Shown here in pieces: positions 10,786-24,100 of a stretch of DNA of 64,000 bases. Origin of the DNA: Phoronis australis (Eukaryota > Phoronida > Phoronidae); NCBI GenBank assembly GCA_002633005.1, contig NMRA01000406.1:303157-367156 (forward strand), in the 5' to 3' direction. The translations under genes and the position numbers were made by a program. Each line of letters opens with the position of its first letter. Position 1 is the first letter of the stretch. Below the pieces are notes generated by a model, which worked only from the letters and a program-made list of their open reading frames with translations, did not search any database and was not told the DNA's origin.

Positions 10786-13700
10786 ATGCCAACTGGTTTC
10801 CGCAAAGTTCCCTCGGAGGAATATCAACACCACAACGAAGTGCACGAACCACTTCACTTCAGCCGAACGTCGAACCACATCAACGCATGTGTCAAGTATT
10901 TACTCTTTTCGTTCAACTTTACATTTTGGGTGAGTCGTACATTTTGTCGCGTCACTGCGCATTCTTTAAACTCTGCTCGCATTCGAGGCTCAATATGGAG
11001 CCTCAACTAAAGAGTTGTGTTTTGGAACAGATGAGATTTCTATGAGTTGTGCACCTTGCTTCAGCGAGGATTCTTGATATTTTTCCAGCGGTACAAACAT
11101 CCTCCAATTGATTTTTTTTGTAGTTTTCCGTAGTTTAGTCTCAACAACCAGTGACTGAAATATAAAAATATGACCATCAGCGACACCAGCAATTACAAAA
11201 ACTCGATTTACTTAACCAATGGTACAAAACTGTGACGTTAGTCTTCACACAGCTAGCTGCCTGCTTATAGTTGTAATCTGCGCTATGCCATTGATGCTCA
11301 TTGCTGTGAGACCGTACTGACAACATGCATTTTGTTTAGTAAAATTGATCATGGTTTCTGCGGCAGTATTTCTTAAAATAAACACATTACATTCACGATA
11401 GTAAGGAGAGTTAAACCTAGTGTGCATGATATTACCTTGTTTTTACCAGTTAAACAGTTATAACATGGTTATATTTCCCACTCTTAATGTTCTTTGAGTT
11501 ATAGCCCCAAGTGGCAACTCTATGTAAATCATTGTTTTGGTTTCTGTTTTGTGATGGAACCCCCTTAGAAAAGTACAAATCGGCCAGTTTACAGCTCTAA
11601 TATTACTCGATATTCAATGCAAACCGAGTGAATTACACATTTTATTGCAGTCGGAAATTCATGCTTTTGATTTCACTCAATTAAAGACATGTATATGATG
11701 CTTTAACGTTAAAGGATTTTTTTTGATTGATTCGCTGTCAATTCTAAAACCATTAATATACCAGTTTCGTATTTTGTTTCGCAATTAAGAGTCACTATTT
11801 TTTTTAGAAAATTTTGATTGTTTTGATTTTCATGTTTCCTTCAACGTTAAGTGGCTAAATTCAAAACTGGAAAGCACGAATTTAATGCCGCTTTAAAGGA
11901 ATACCTGACCGTCGGCAACATTTGTCATTCAACATTTTGTGGGATAGAATTCTAATGAAAGAATAAAAACTACACATATCCAAGCACTGTCATAATAAAA
12001 TCCATGCTTTATGTTTCAGCTAGCTGGAATACTTTTTGCAGCCTTCGGGACATGGGTTCTGATTGAGAAAGATAAGAAAGTTCGCGATGTCTTGGACATT
12101 GTCTTCGACCCTAGCATTCTCATTATAGCGGCCGGGTGTATCATATTTAGCGTGGCTTTCTTTGGATGTTTAGGTGCTCTGAGAGAAAACATATGCCTGC
12201 TCAAAACGGTAAATCTATTTGCTAACTGTCTGCTGTCTTTGCAAGTAACAATGTCGTCTAGTCACTGCAACATGAAAATAATTCTGGATACATATAATTT
12301 CCACGTCTCCTATTGAGCAATACGTTGGTTTAACTGTTCTCTGCATGATGCTTTTGTTGTTGGTAGGCGAATGAAAAATACGACTTTCAAGAATGAAATA
12401 GACAACTGACAACTAGTTGTCAGGTATTATTTTCATTCACATGATAGTGATCACCAAGAAGTTGAAAAATGCACAATATCAGTAGTTGACAATTCGTTTA
12501 TAGCAGATGTGTGAAAAAGTGTGGCCCGTGGTTACCTATATAGGGGTTGATAAAATGTAAACAAAATACTCTGAAATTGAGCTTCTGGGAACTAATTGTG
12601 TGTTTCGTATTTCCTAGAATCCCAAAGTTTCTTTTGCAGGGCACATAAGTTAGGGAGAATACTGCAGTAGCCTCTATTTGCAGACAAACAATAAATAGAC
12701 TTTTGGCTGTGCACACAGCTGAGACTCGGCCTTTTACGCACTGTAAAACAAACTTTGTAATCCCTGGAATAGGAAACGCGATATTACTTCAAAATAAAAC
12801 GAATCTTAGAACTCATATTTTAGAACGTTTCTGTTAAGATTTTGGGAGACCGTCACTGTTTCAGTTTTCCACGGCCTGTGTGATCTGTGACACCCTAGGT
12901 AATAGTCGGATATCAAATGCCCGCATTTGAGAACCAGTTTTCTCCACACTTTTATCACCACGACGTGTGTTTTAGGACACCTATATGTGCTGTTACTGTT
13001 TCAGTTATCTCTCCAAGTCATGTGTGGTCCTGTTTTCTCGCTACGTCGGCCTGTGTTTTCCAGTTTTCTCACCATCGTCCTGTGTGTTTCAGGCTTCTCC
13101 GTCTCCACGTCCTGTGTATTTCAGATTATTCACCACGACCAGCGTGTTCCAGTTTCCTCACTACGTTCTCGTTTTCCAATTACCTACACGTTACTCACCA
13201 CGTCCTGTGTGTTCCACTTTTCTCACTACGTCTTGTATATTTTGTGTGTTTCAGTTCCAAGCGCTGCTCATCATCCTGTTGATACTTGAAGCTCTTCTCG
13301 CAGCTGTACTTTTCGTGTTTTATTACGTACCCCGAGTTCGTCAGTACATCAACTGGTTCCCCGAGAATGATCTTAAGAGAGCCATTGTCAAATATAGAGA
13401 TGATCTCGATTTACGAGACGCCATCGACTCTATACAACGAGGGGTAAGATTTTGTAATTTTAAAATATCACTGTACGTGGGTAAAACTAAGGTTTTGGCG
13501 TCAAAGGTGAGAAATAATTTGCCCTATAAACTCTATAACCGCGGCCACCCAGTTAGAAACGACGAACTGAGTTGTTGCCTAGCCTAGAGATCATTTCTAA
13601 TTGATCAATTTTATGATAGTGAGGTGGATTAAATCAAAACCATGTTTTTGATAGAAAGCACGGGTTTAATGCCGCTTTTAACCTTGGTAATGTCAATAAT

Positions 13701-16565
13701 GTAAGATAAAGACGAGGTGTCAGCGATGCCCACGTCACTTTTTGTCATCATGCGACAGTAGTGGCAATCTACAGGCTGCACGCCGGGCGTCGTGTATGTA
13801 AAGTTTAACTGTGAGCACATCGGAGATTATTTTAATAATCGTTTCTTAATACTCCAGTTCCAGTGTTGCGGGGTAAGTGACAACGAGAATGGCTATCAAG
13901 ACTGGCGAGAGAATATATACTTCAATTGCACGGGAGATAACAGGAGCGTAGAACGCTGTGGTGTACCGCACTCTTGTTGTAGAATGAAAGCAGTAAGTAG
14001 AAATTAAATAAAACAGTTAATTTCTTACAACTTATACTGGCTCTCGGGTTTGAAAGGGAAACCCAGCACTTAAAGATTCTGTTAATAAACCATAACAATG
14101 TCAACCGTGAATATTCTGCTCTGTTCCTTGCGTAGCTGAAGATAACATCCCGCACCCTCTTCAGTAGGCAGATATTCTTTAAACATGACGTTGTTTTATT
14201 TTAGGGAGAAATGATCAATTTAATGTGCGGTTTTGGAACAACTGATCAGTTGGTAAGTAATTGTTTCTATTATGGTTCTTTTCTTAATTATTGTCAAGTT
14301 GGTGTGTTTGTTCTGAAGGTGCCTATCGGGGATTTTTGAAACCGTTCGTTCGACTGAAGTGACTTTTCGTCCAAAAAGATCCTATAGGTTTTTAGGTGCT
14401 CTTTCGGAAATTTTGTATTGCCGTCTACAGCACCATCATAACATTCAGTCATAGACTCGAATTTGTTGACAAATGATCAATGTGAAATACTCTGTGAGTA
14501 TCAACTGAAGACCAAAAACTGAGGAATATTTACATCTTACCCACATTTCCACAAGTCTCAGATTCGCAAAACGATTCCAAAAGAACCCTCAAGGGAACTT
14601 TTCGAGTCACGTTTCCAGAAGAGCCCACCCAGGGCACTGTACTGTTCGTGAACTTGACAGGCGCAGCCATGAATCAAGTCGTTTTGTCAAGTTTTGCCCG
14701 AATTATTTTGGTTAGATTTTTGTCACTCGATTTTCAAACTTTTCCGTCATCACAAATTCCCGCAATTCCTGTCAAGACGTGTTTCGAGAGGCTCTTGTGT
14801 TTACACCGTGGGTACATTATTTTGTGCGGGGCTGTAACTTAGTCGACGAATGCCGGTAATGCGGCACTGTTTAAGAGGCTAAACATATTTGTGATTTATT
14901 TTTTTCTGTTGTAGAAAGAGACAGTGGAAAATAGAATTTACACACAAGGTTGTTTGAAGGGATTTGGCAACTGGTTGAAGCGGAATGCGCTAATCATAGG
15001 CGTAGTGTCTGCTGGTGTTATTATCCCTCAGGTATATGCTACTTTACCTTTTGGTGTCAGAAATCTTTATTGAGACTAAACGTTTTTGAATAATAACGAA
15101 GTCGTCACATAGCTACCACAACCTGCAGCTGTAGGGTAAGTACAGAGGTGCTTTTGTAAAGTCAAAATCGACCGCTCCAATAAAATTCGCATGTAAAATA
15201 AAGAAACGTTTACTTGTTTCGAAAGCATTATGCCCACTACAAAATAGCACTTTCTGTAAAAAACGTTGAGTGTCTCGGTTTTATTTGTTACGGCGAAATT
15301 ATCCTTAAAATATATTTAACTTCCCCTCGCCCTGCAGGCCCGCAGGAAGTTAAACAATACTTGGGAGAGGGTACAAACTAATTCTGCAACTCCATCATTT
15401 TGCTCCCCTCCAAAAGTTCGCTAGTACTTCCACTCCTGATCGTAGCCATTTTCGCAAACCTTCGCCTTAGCTAAATAGTGCGAAATGCAGCTTTTTAAAA
15501 TGTCAAAAATCGTCTAAGAATCGATTTTCGAAGACACACAATCGTATAAATCAGAAACCAATAAGAACAAAACCGTGATATGTTGTGCCGTCACTTGGCA
15601 ACAGCATAAAAAACTAAAGGGACACACAGCGCTCCTTTTGGATTAACTACAGGTTGTTCATTAGTTGCGGGGCTTTTTTCAAACCCCTAATTTGCTGTAT
15701 AGAACAATCCGGAGAGCATGGGAGACTAGGCATCCCACGGGGCTTGGGAGCCCTATCCCAAGAATTGTTCAAAATTTATTAGTGTTGATTTGAATTCTAG
15801 TTCATTCGTCTGGTAACTTGTTACGGTTACAGAAATCTTTTTTGCGATTCCCAGTAGATGCACTTTAAGTACCTTAATTCGTTATGTACAATGTACATGT
15901 ATACGGTCATCGAAAATCCCCGACAATCTGACCGACAAGGGCGAGTCCAATACAATACGAACAATTCCCTCTTCATCGACGATGCCTTTCTAATAACGAT
16001 CTTTAAAAAATACTGTTCTTGAAAATCTTTGGGGAAAATATCGATCTTCTATGAATTTATAAAGCCAACGGTAATACTGTCGTCTTTGTGTAAATCACAA
16101 AATGTGGTCTCCCAGTTCCTCAAATTCAAAGTCCAATCCTCAGATAACTCTCATAAATGCTAGGCCCTATTGTTTTTTGGTTACAATATCTCACTTTTGC
16201 TGCATTTCGCATATGTAAGGTGGTTTTCTCGGGACTATTTGAAATTTTATCTACTTTACCTCTGGCCTTCCTAAACAGTTAACAGTGCTGTGTCAGGTCG
16301 CCCCTCCAAGAGAGGACTGACCCCATCTGAAAGGGAGCTCCCTAATATGAAAAACTATCCTTAAAAAATGGAAGAAATACACTATTGTTGGATGGCCCCC
16401 AGGGAAATAGAAGTTATTTTGAAACCGATACTTTCACAATTTGGTAAAACATCAATTTACAAGAAAGTGTGCACGCTTTTATTTCAGATTATTGGTATTT
16501 GTCTGACTCGTCTCCTTATCAAACAAATTGACATGCAAATACGCGATTGGTGGAAGTGGCATTGA
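10786..16565 (+). CDS. TSPAN33: TspanC8-type tetraspanin, TSPAN33-like (7 coding exons, 299 aa)
   Basis: Exons: 10786-10929, 12020-12208, 13255-13443, 13858-13992, 14205-14252, 14915-15031, 16488-16565 (TGA). All joins are GT/AG and phase 0. Four membrane segments are visible: TM1 spans exons 1-2, TM2 lies in exon 2 (about residues 79-103), TM3 in exon 3 (about 114-136), and TM4 spans exons 6-7. The large extracellular loop has the CCG motif (177-179) and eight cysteines (177, 178, 198, 208, 214, 215, 227, 248), the defining feature of TspanC8 tetraspanins. Segments such as NIYFNCTGDN, ERCGVPHSCC and the MCG motif closely resemble vertebrate TSPAN33. N197 and N202 are N-glycosylation sequons. 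Known family role: TspanC8 proteins bind the metalloprotease ADAM10 and control its trafficking and substrate choice; that function is inferred here. The start is the first Met of an open frame leading into TM1, and the length is close to the human protein (283 aa). Introns hold no other gene. Confidence 0.93.
12898..12940 (+). mobile_element. Hairpin element family H, half copy
   Basis: The arm GGTAATAGTCGGATATCAAA, then GCCCGCATTTGAGAACCAGTT, matches the left arm of the copy at 22,438-22,550. The right arm is missing and the sequence runs straight into the minisatellite at 12,945-13,254. It lies in tetraspanin intron 2. Confidence 0.6.
12945..13254 (+). repeat. Degenerate minisatellite made of acceptor-like units, abutting a real splice acceptor
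   Basis: Units of about 29 bp with the theme CCACGTCCTGTGTGTTTCAG then TTTTCTCA repeat imperfectly up to the acceptor of tetraspanin exon 3. Pseudo-acceptor AGs end at 13,004, 13,063, 13,092, 13,124 and 13,152; the true one ends at 13,254. Three plus-strand frames stay largely open across the array because the units lack stops, which explains the Phe/Ser/Val-rich ORFs here. Confidence 0.8.
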
Positions 16566-17018
16566 CGTCACAAGAGCCTAGACTGCAACCAGGAACTCTG
16601 TTGGTGCCATATGAAGTAAACAAGTCGGAGTGGAGGAAGAAACCAGTATTATAAAGGCAGTTGAACAAAGAGACCCTCTGTCGCTAAGACTATAAACATT
16701 TTAATTTTGATTTTTATGCGAAGCAGCTAAGACAGCAAATAGGGTTCCAAACCCTTATAAGGAAGGCATGGTCTATAAAGCCAATCACAGAACCAAAAAC
16801 TTTTTAAGCATCAGGTCCCGAGGAATCAGGGGATCGAGAGGGGGAAGGGGCTTGTGCCCTGAAATATTTGTTTCCTAATGATTTTTACCCAGCCAGTTCT
16901 GTTATCCAATAATTTTACTTTCCTAAGCTTGGTCAGGCTCAAGCCTTATGTAGATCGTGTTATGTACTTAATGAGTTAAATATTAAAAGCACTTCTTTCT
17001 GTCTGTAAAACACATATA

Positions 17019-17024
17019 TTTATT
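17019..17024 (-). terminator. Candidate poly(A) signal of the TRPV gene
   Basis: AATAAA on the minus strand, about 1.15 kb beyond the TRPV stop codon. This is a sequence match only; usage cannot be seen. Confidence 0.35.
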
Positions 17025-17078
17025 TACCATTACAAGTACAAGTTTCTGCTAGGACAGAAAGCTGAAAAGCATTTTCTC

Positions 17079-17084
17079 AATAAA
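17079..17084 (+). terminator. Candidate poly(A) signal of the tetraspanin gene
   Basis: AATAAA about 510 bases after the tetraspanin stop codon. ATTAAA at 16,982-16,987 is an alternative. This is a sequence match only. Confidence 0.35.
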
Positions 17085-18170
17085 TCATGATAATGGAACA
17101 GTGTTATTAGAATTTATGGAATATTTTTTTGCCTGTATAACATATCACAACTGTACAGTGACCAGCTTTTTAAACAAGTGAATTTTAGTTACCCCGTAAA
17201 CCAAAAGGTTGAGCTCAGACAGCAGTGTTCACATAAGCAGCTGCCACCTAGTGACAGAGTGTGACTTCTCACCCATAAAAATAATTTAAGAACGTGATAA
17301 ATACTTAAAACCAGCAAAATGTGCTTCAAAATCAATGATCTAATCACACGTAAATTGTGCTTTTAAACATTGAAACATCATGTAACGTGGAATGCCTTTA
17401 AAACACTACAATAGATAAAGAGAAACATCTAAACTTGATAAAAAATAAAACAGCAAGATAATTAAACAAGATGTGTTAACCAGATTATGGCAAAGTAGGA
17501 TGAGATATCACATGTTGGTTCAACGAGGAACCAACTACAAAATACTGGCAATACAGATGTCTTGAACTAAATAATGCCAAGTTCAAAGAACCACTCCATA
17601 AGTTAAATGCCTTCTCAAAACAGACGCTTCGTTTAGTTCGTAAAAAACTTTAATATCAGCATGGATGAGTAGCTAATTTGTAGTTTCATCACAACAGTTG
17701 AAAACAAAGAAATAAACGGAGAATCTCATATTCTTTGAATTAACTGTTGGCACAAAAAAACAGAATATTTCTCCAAAATCTTGTCAAGCCGACCCGGGCT
17801 GAGTAGCATAAAACTTATAAAAACTTTCCCAGTTGATAAGTCTGATTGTCGTAGAACATTAAATTAAATGTGTTGTTCAACAATGGCACACAATAGTGTA
17901 ATATGATGGTTGATATCAAACATAGAACTTTTATGCAACAAGGCGTTGATAAATAAACTCATCCAAATTTAAGACATACCCTGCTCATGTACAATTAATA
18001 GAAGTATAACTACTCGATATATCAATGTGTGCAAGTATACATATATGCGTGTAAGTATAAATCAGTCATGAACATGATGGCACATCACTTCAGCCACCCT
18101 CCACAACTTCCCTTCATTATATCACAGTTCATCACAGACAGACATCAATCATCCTTGACAAGCTGCCTCG

Positions 18171-21100
18171 TCAAACATTGAAATGACCAGCAGACACCTG
18201 TCGAGTGGTCGCTGTCGACTTTCTGATTCGACCATCTTTCTTTTTCTGTACCATCTTGTGCTGCTCCAGACGATGCTGTTCGCGAATTCTCTTGATATCT
18301 TCTCGTTCTTTCTCCTAAAATTATGAGAGTACTGATACTAACACTAAATGTTGGTGCACCAATAGATGTCGTGACAATCCCACCAACTATCAGTAATGAA
18401 ACTACAACGACTAGTCACTAGCAGGAACCAGTCAACTTCAATCTCGTCTTACTATTGATTCGACATAATAATGATGTCAATAACCTTATAATGAACCAAC
18501 AAGGGCACAGAGCACAGTCAATTCTGTATTTCAGCCAACTACCGGTATGTCAACGTAGCGAGAACGAGGCTATGACAGGCCCAAGTTTTACAATAAAGAA
18601 GGCAGTTCATGAGGTCAGAAGTCATATGTAAATGATGATCTGGCATGGCCTACACCTTGTGTGTTACACAAAGTAATCTATACACTGTAATCACAAGTTT
18701 TTACAGTATTTTTATTGTTACTGTCACGATTACCAAACCATTGGTGAGCAGAAGAGAATGACATTTAATAATCGAGCTCAAAATCGTAAAACCACCTCCG
18801 AAACATCTGTTTCTCCTACCCTAAATCCTCTGCTTTGGGTAGATCGTTGGTTAAAATATAAATTTTTTCACAATTTTTTGTTGGAGCATTGATGTTCGTG
18901 TAGCAAAATATTTGCTTTTACAATAATATTGCAAAAAATAATTCATTTGCAGCATTTCAAATAAAATGTTTTGAGTTGCATTGTTGGAAATGATAATTAC
19001 CAAGACCATAGTCAGTCACGGACTTTTATCCTGCGCCGCAACAAGTTTATTAATCAAAAGAATCCATCTTGCACTGCAGTTTTGAGAGCCTGTGTTTACT
19101 CCGTTCCAAAGTATCAGACAGGCATGTTCATATAATTTGAATGACATTCTTGTAAACATTTTACTTGTAAATACTTATTCTAACCTCTTATACTGTCCTG
19201 TTTAATACTTTTAACCTTTTTTCTTATCAGCACCCCGTGGGAGACCAGCTGTATAACTGAATAGGCTTTATTTTGAATAAGCATTATCAAATGTAACGCT
19301 ATGGCATATGTGCATTGAATTGCTGTGGCATATGTGCATTGAATTGCTATGTCAGACACCATGCCAACATTGTGGAAGGCTAATAATACCCAAACAACTA
19401 AGAAACCACTACAGAGTACAATGCCAATGGTCCGTTCTCCTTACAAGTCCTTCTGCATTCTGCAAAATCTGATGCTTACAAGCATTTTATTATAGGAAAT
19501 AAAAATCAACTCGGCACATTTTTAGGCATAGGCGGTCATGTCTCTTCTCAGCATGTCACGTCTTCTGAGAGAGACAAGAGAAAGTGATCACCACACTTGA
19601 TACTCTCATACTCATGACATTGAGGACAGTACACTTACACTTTGATGCCATCGTACGATGTACGCTCGCCGACCATCTGCCATTGGTTGGGAGTACTTCT
19701 TCTGTTGACTGATTCTCTCCTTCGTTGTCACTGTCTGTTCAACAACCAACACAATATGGGCCCACTGAAAACAAACAAGATCATTATGTTCTTGATACAG
19801 GCAAGTTCGAAGTATTGTAAATAATATGGCTTAACACACAAATTTATGATTATTACATGCTTCTTGATGTCACAGTGTGACACAGCAACTTACATTCAAG
19901 GGTTATAAGATGTTTAATTTTTAGAAAGTTTAAATAAAGACTCACATGTGTCATCCTACCTAAAGTTCATCAACCAAGCACAGTGAACTCAGGACACACT
20001 TTAAGTACAAAGACAAGACTGGTACAAGAACAAGCTCAATACACTGCAACTGCATTGCGGATAACAACTTTTAAACAGGATTGTTGGATTTAAGATGGTA
20101 ATGCATACATTGGCCATAGGAACTCCAGCACACCCCGAACAGCTGAAAGAACAAATAGCTGGCCAGACAGAAGGTTGGAGAGAGAGTACATAGTACGTAC
20201 CTGACACTGTAAGAATTAGAAGTTGGCGAGACAGAAGGCTGGAGAGAATGCATACGTACCTGTCGCTGCCACTCTTTCTGAGTCTCGTTGACCAGTGTGT
20301 ATGTGTTGCCCATCATAGCAATCAACATGTTGATGAGAAGTAGGGTGACCAGAACCATGTAGAGTACAAAGATGGCCTGCAACAGGGATACAATATTGTA
20401 GGGAGGGGAAATAGTAATGTACTGTACTGCTCTACTCTACACTGTGTGGGTCAAGGTCGTTAGATGGCCTCCATTGTTTGTCCTGATGATGATGTATGAG
20501 ACATTGAAACATGTTGAAGTTGAAAAATCTCATTTTTATTAATTTTGTCACTTACTTATCTTCGTTGATGTACTGTACTGAGCTCTGATACACTTGCAGA
20601 GAGGGGGAATAGTGATGTACTGTACTGGGCTGTGATACACTTGTAGAGAGGGGAAACAGTTATGAACTGTGCTGAGTTGTGATACATTAGTGAGACAAAA
20701 CATGAATACCAAACACTGCCCAGAACATTGTCATGCTTGAAAAGGCAACTTGCAATGGAACAAGGATCACGTTGAAAACAATCAATGCTAACCTTGGAAC
20801 ATAAGTACAGAAACAGAATAGCGGACAACTGTAGTTGAGATATTGAGATGAAACACATAATAAAAACTGTCTGGAACATGGACATCTAGGATCAAGAAGA
20901 CAGCTCCAACCACAGAGTGACACTACACAACTGTATTTCAGTGAAACGTATAACAAGTTAATGAATTATCTGCATTATTTCAAATGTTAATCATTGGCAG
21001 TGGTTGGTGGTTTCTATGGGGGTGATTAGAAGTACTGATTGACATTAAAGTGAGAGTATCTCCTGACAAATCAGATGGACTCACCTTCGCTATAGTTGGG

Positions 21101-24100
21101 TGCTTAGTCTTATCAAAGTTGGAGTAGATGTCGCCAAACTCCCCCAGAGACATGTACAGCATACCCATGATGGACTCCATGGGGTGACTGAATAAGTCAT
21201 CATTGACTCCCAAAAATACAATGTACATAGCTGGAAATACAACATTCAAGGGAATCCATGAGGTGATGTGATGGACTTCATAAGGTGACTGAACAAGTAA
21301 ACAACCAAGCGCAAGAACACAAGTACATAGTTAAAAATATATGCAGGTACATGTAAAACATATGAGGGATGTTCAATTTTTAAGATGAATGATACTTTTC
21401 GTCATTTTACCTATTAAAAGCCTTCAATTGAGTAACAAACAGTGCGCAACATTCAATGTTGTGCCTGGTCATTGAAGTTACTTTAACAACTAGCCAGGGG
21501 TCTGTTCCAGGAAAAGTGACTGTGACGACTTAAGACAGAAATTTGGCCTTATGCATCCAATTTACAATTATTGTGGAATAAAGTTTTAGTGAGAAAATTA
21601 TGAGCACATCACAGAAATTATAGAAATTATCTCAGTAACTAGCAGTTATGCATATATTCTCAGATTTAGCATTTTTGCTCCAGTGAGACCTATTTTAAAT
21701 TTCAGAAACAGTTGTGTGGAGCGAAAAACCAAATTTCTGACTTAGTCTCAAATCACTTTCCATGAAACAGTCCCCAGAGGTCAAGAGTTTTTGCACACAA
21801 CCTCCACAGAATAGTCTAAACTATAGAAGACTCATTAACTCTTTCTAATAACTGAGACAAAAATTGTACATCATTTTGAACCATACTATTTGTTAAACAT
21901 GGCAGGTGGAAATTTTGGAAAGACCTAGAAAATTCATTTTTTTGATTTTTCAGTTGTGGTGATTTGGTTCCATTTACATTTATTTATCTTAGGTGTGTAC
22001 TAGGGCTTACCTTGTGAAAATCCACAAAGGAATATGATGTAAATGGTGACAAATCTGAGCAAGTCTCCGATTATCATCTTGTAGATCATGACGACAAATG
22101 GTCCAACAATCTTCACTCCTCTACAGGCAGAATGAACACATCAAGTAGAATTTCAGGCAATGAAGCAAGAGAGTTTATACTGTAGACATTTCAAAAGATT
22201 ATAACTCTGTTCTTAACATTATGTTACCAGCTGGAAAATGCTTCTTATGCAAAGTGGGACAGATGAGGGAACCTAAAGGTAAAACTAGTAAACATATATT
22301 TGTTATTGACCTTCAACAATGGACATTTATTTATCAAAAGATACATTTACTCAAACTTGTAAGTTCAACTGCTAACTCAGCAAATATTTACCACATATCT
22401 TCCTAATATCCCTTAACATGTAATACCTTCATGTGGCAATAGTTGGATACAACATGCCCACATTTTGAGAACCAGTTTAATGCCTGTCATTCATTGAAGA
22501 GAACTGGTTCTCAAAATGCAGGCACCTTACATCCAATTATTACCTATTATGTTCATTGACCACAAACCCTGCCTATTTACCACATGACACCTCCCCAATA
22601 TGCTCATTTACCACATAGTACCTCTATATTTTCTTTCATTCCATACCTTTCCAAAATGTTCATTTACTAACATAACAGCTCTATATGCTCATTTACCACA
22701 TAATACCGTGACATAATACCTCTCTAACATATTTATCTGCAACACAATACTTAGTATGTTCATTTACTGCAGCACAATACCTTCATAATATGATCATTTA
22801 CCACACAACACCTCAAAAATGTGTTCACTACAACTGTTTACATTACACTTCTATGTTCATTTACAGCATAATATCTCTATAATGTTCATTTAGCACATGA
22901 TACCTTCATATGTATATATACCACATAAAACCACCATGTTATACCCTTTTACTGCACAATACCTCTATAATATGTTCAATTATCACATGATACCTCCCTC
23001 ATATGCTCTAAGGATGACATGAGAGAAAGGACTCCCTCTGACAGGGGGACTGGCGTCCTCCAGAATATATTAAGATTTTTGTATCATTTTATACATTCTA
23101 TATGCCTCAACATGGAGTCATCACAATGCGATATTATTAGTCAAGAAGAACAAATTCAACATTATCATCTACCATCATGACCTGTATGAATCATTTCTCT
23201 ATCTATTCATCTCTCTATCTAGTCATCTATCTATCGAGTCATCTCTCTATCTAGTCATCTCTCTATCTAGCCATCTCTCTATCTATTCATCTCTCTATCT
23301 AGTCATCTCTCTATCTATTCATCTCTCTATCTAGTCATCTCTCTATCTAGTCATCTCTCTATCTATTCATCTCTCTATCTAGTCATCTCTCTATCTAGTC
23401 ATCTCTCTATCTATTCATCTCTCAAGTTAAGCTGTTAGTAATATGTACTCTGTATTCTGATTTCTGTATTCAAAAATGTTGTAATTAGAAACAATAATTT
23501 GGCACTTCCACAACAATTACATGCCATACTGGCAAGGTGTTGAAAGACTGTAGAAATTACTGGCAGCAGTATGTGTCAGATATACTTCCCTAAAACAAAG
23601 AGTATGGATACTAAACATACCTGCAGAAGAAGAGGAAGTAGGGTGCTGTCCCAAGGACAGCACAAACAGCGACAATGTCCTCGTACTCTGGGGCACACGC
23701 TGCCCGGCCAGGAACCATGAGAACAACAAAGACACAGGAGTTGAGGAAGAGTAACTTGGCCGGCGCAGATTTCTAGAATAATAGATACATATGAATTGAG
23801 GTGCTTGATCTGATGTACATTGTCTAGTTTTAACTCTACTAGTTTAAATTGGAGGACAACAACAGGAACATACAAAATTTGGGAGTAGGCTTTTAGTCAC
23901 ATGCGTGTTTAAACAGACAAATATTGAAAGTGTTAGTATTCAACAAAGCATGAAGTGATGATCAAAGTTACTAAACGCTTTACACTTACCAGTGTTTCAA
24001 AGAAGATCTTCCCACCCTGATGCAGTATCTCACGGGCAGCTAGTACAAGATAACAGCAGGCTCCAAATAACATCAAGCCTTCTAAGACGAAGCGAGCCTG

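Larger units (their letters stand above)
16566..18170. other. Convergent intergenic region (3' UTRs of the tetraspanin and TRPV genes)
   Basis: No exon was recognised between the two stop codons. Plus-strand poly(A) signals are ATTAAA at 16,982-16,987 and AATAAA at 17,079-17,084. A minus-strand AATAAA lies at 17,019-17,024. If the distal signals are used, the two transcripts would overlap tail to tail by roughly 100 bases. Confidence 0.6.

Noticed and set aside
12917-13289. Three overlapping plus-strand ORFs rich in Phe, Ser and Cys
   Set aside because: All three frames are open because the minisatellite units lack stops. Only the last part of one frame is tetraspanin exon 3.
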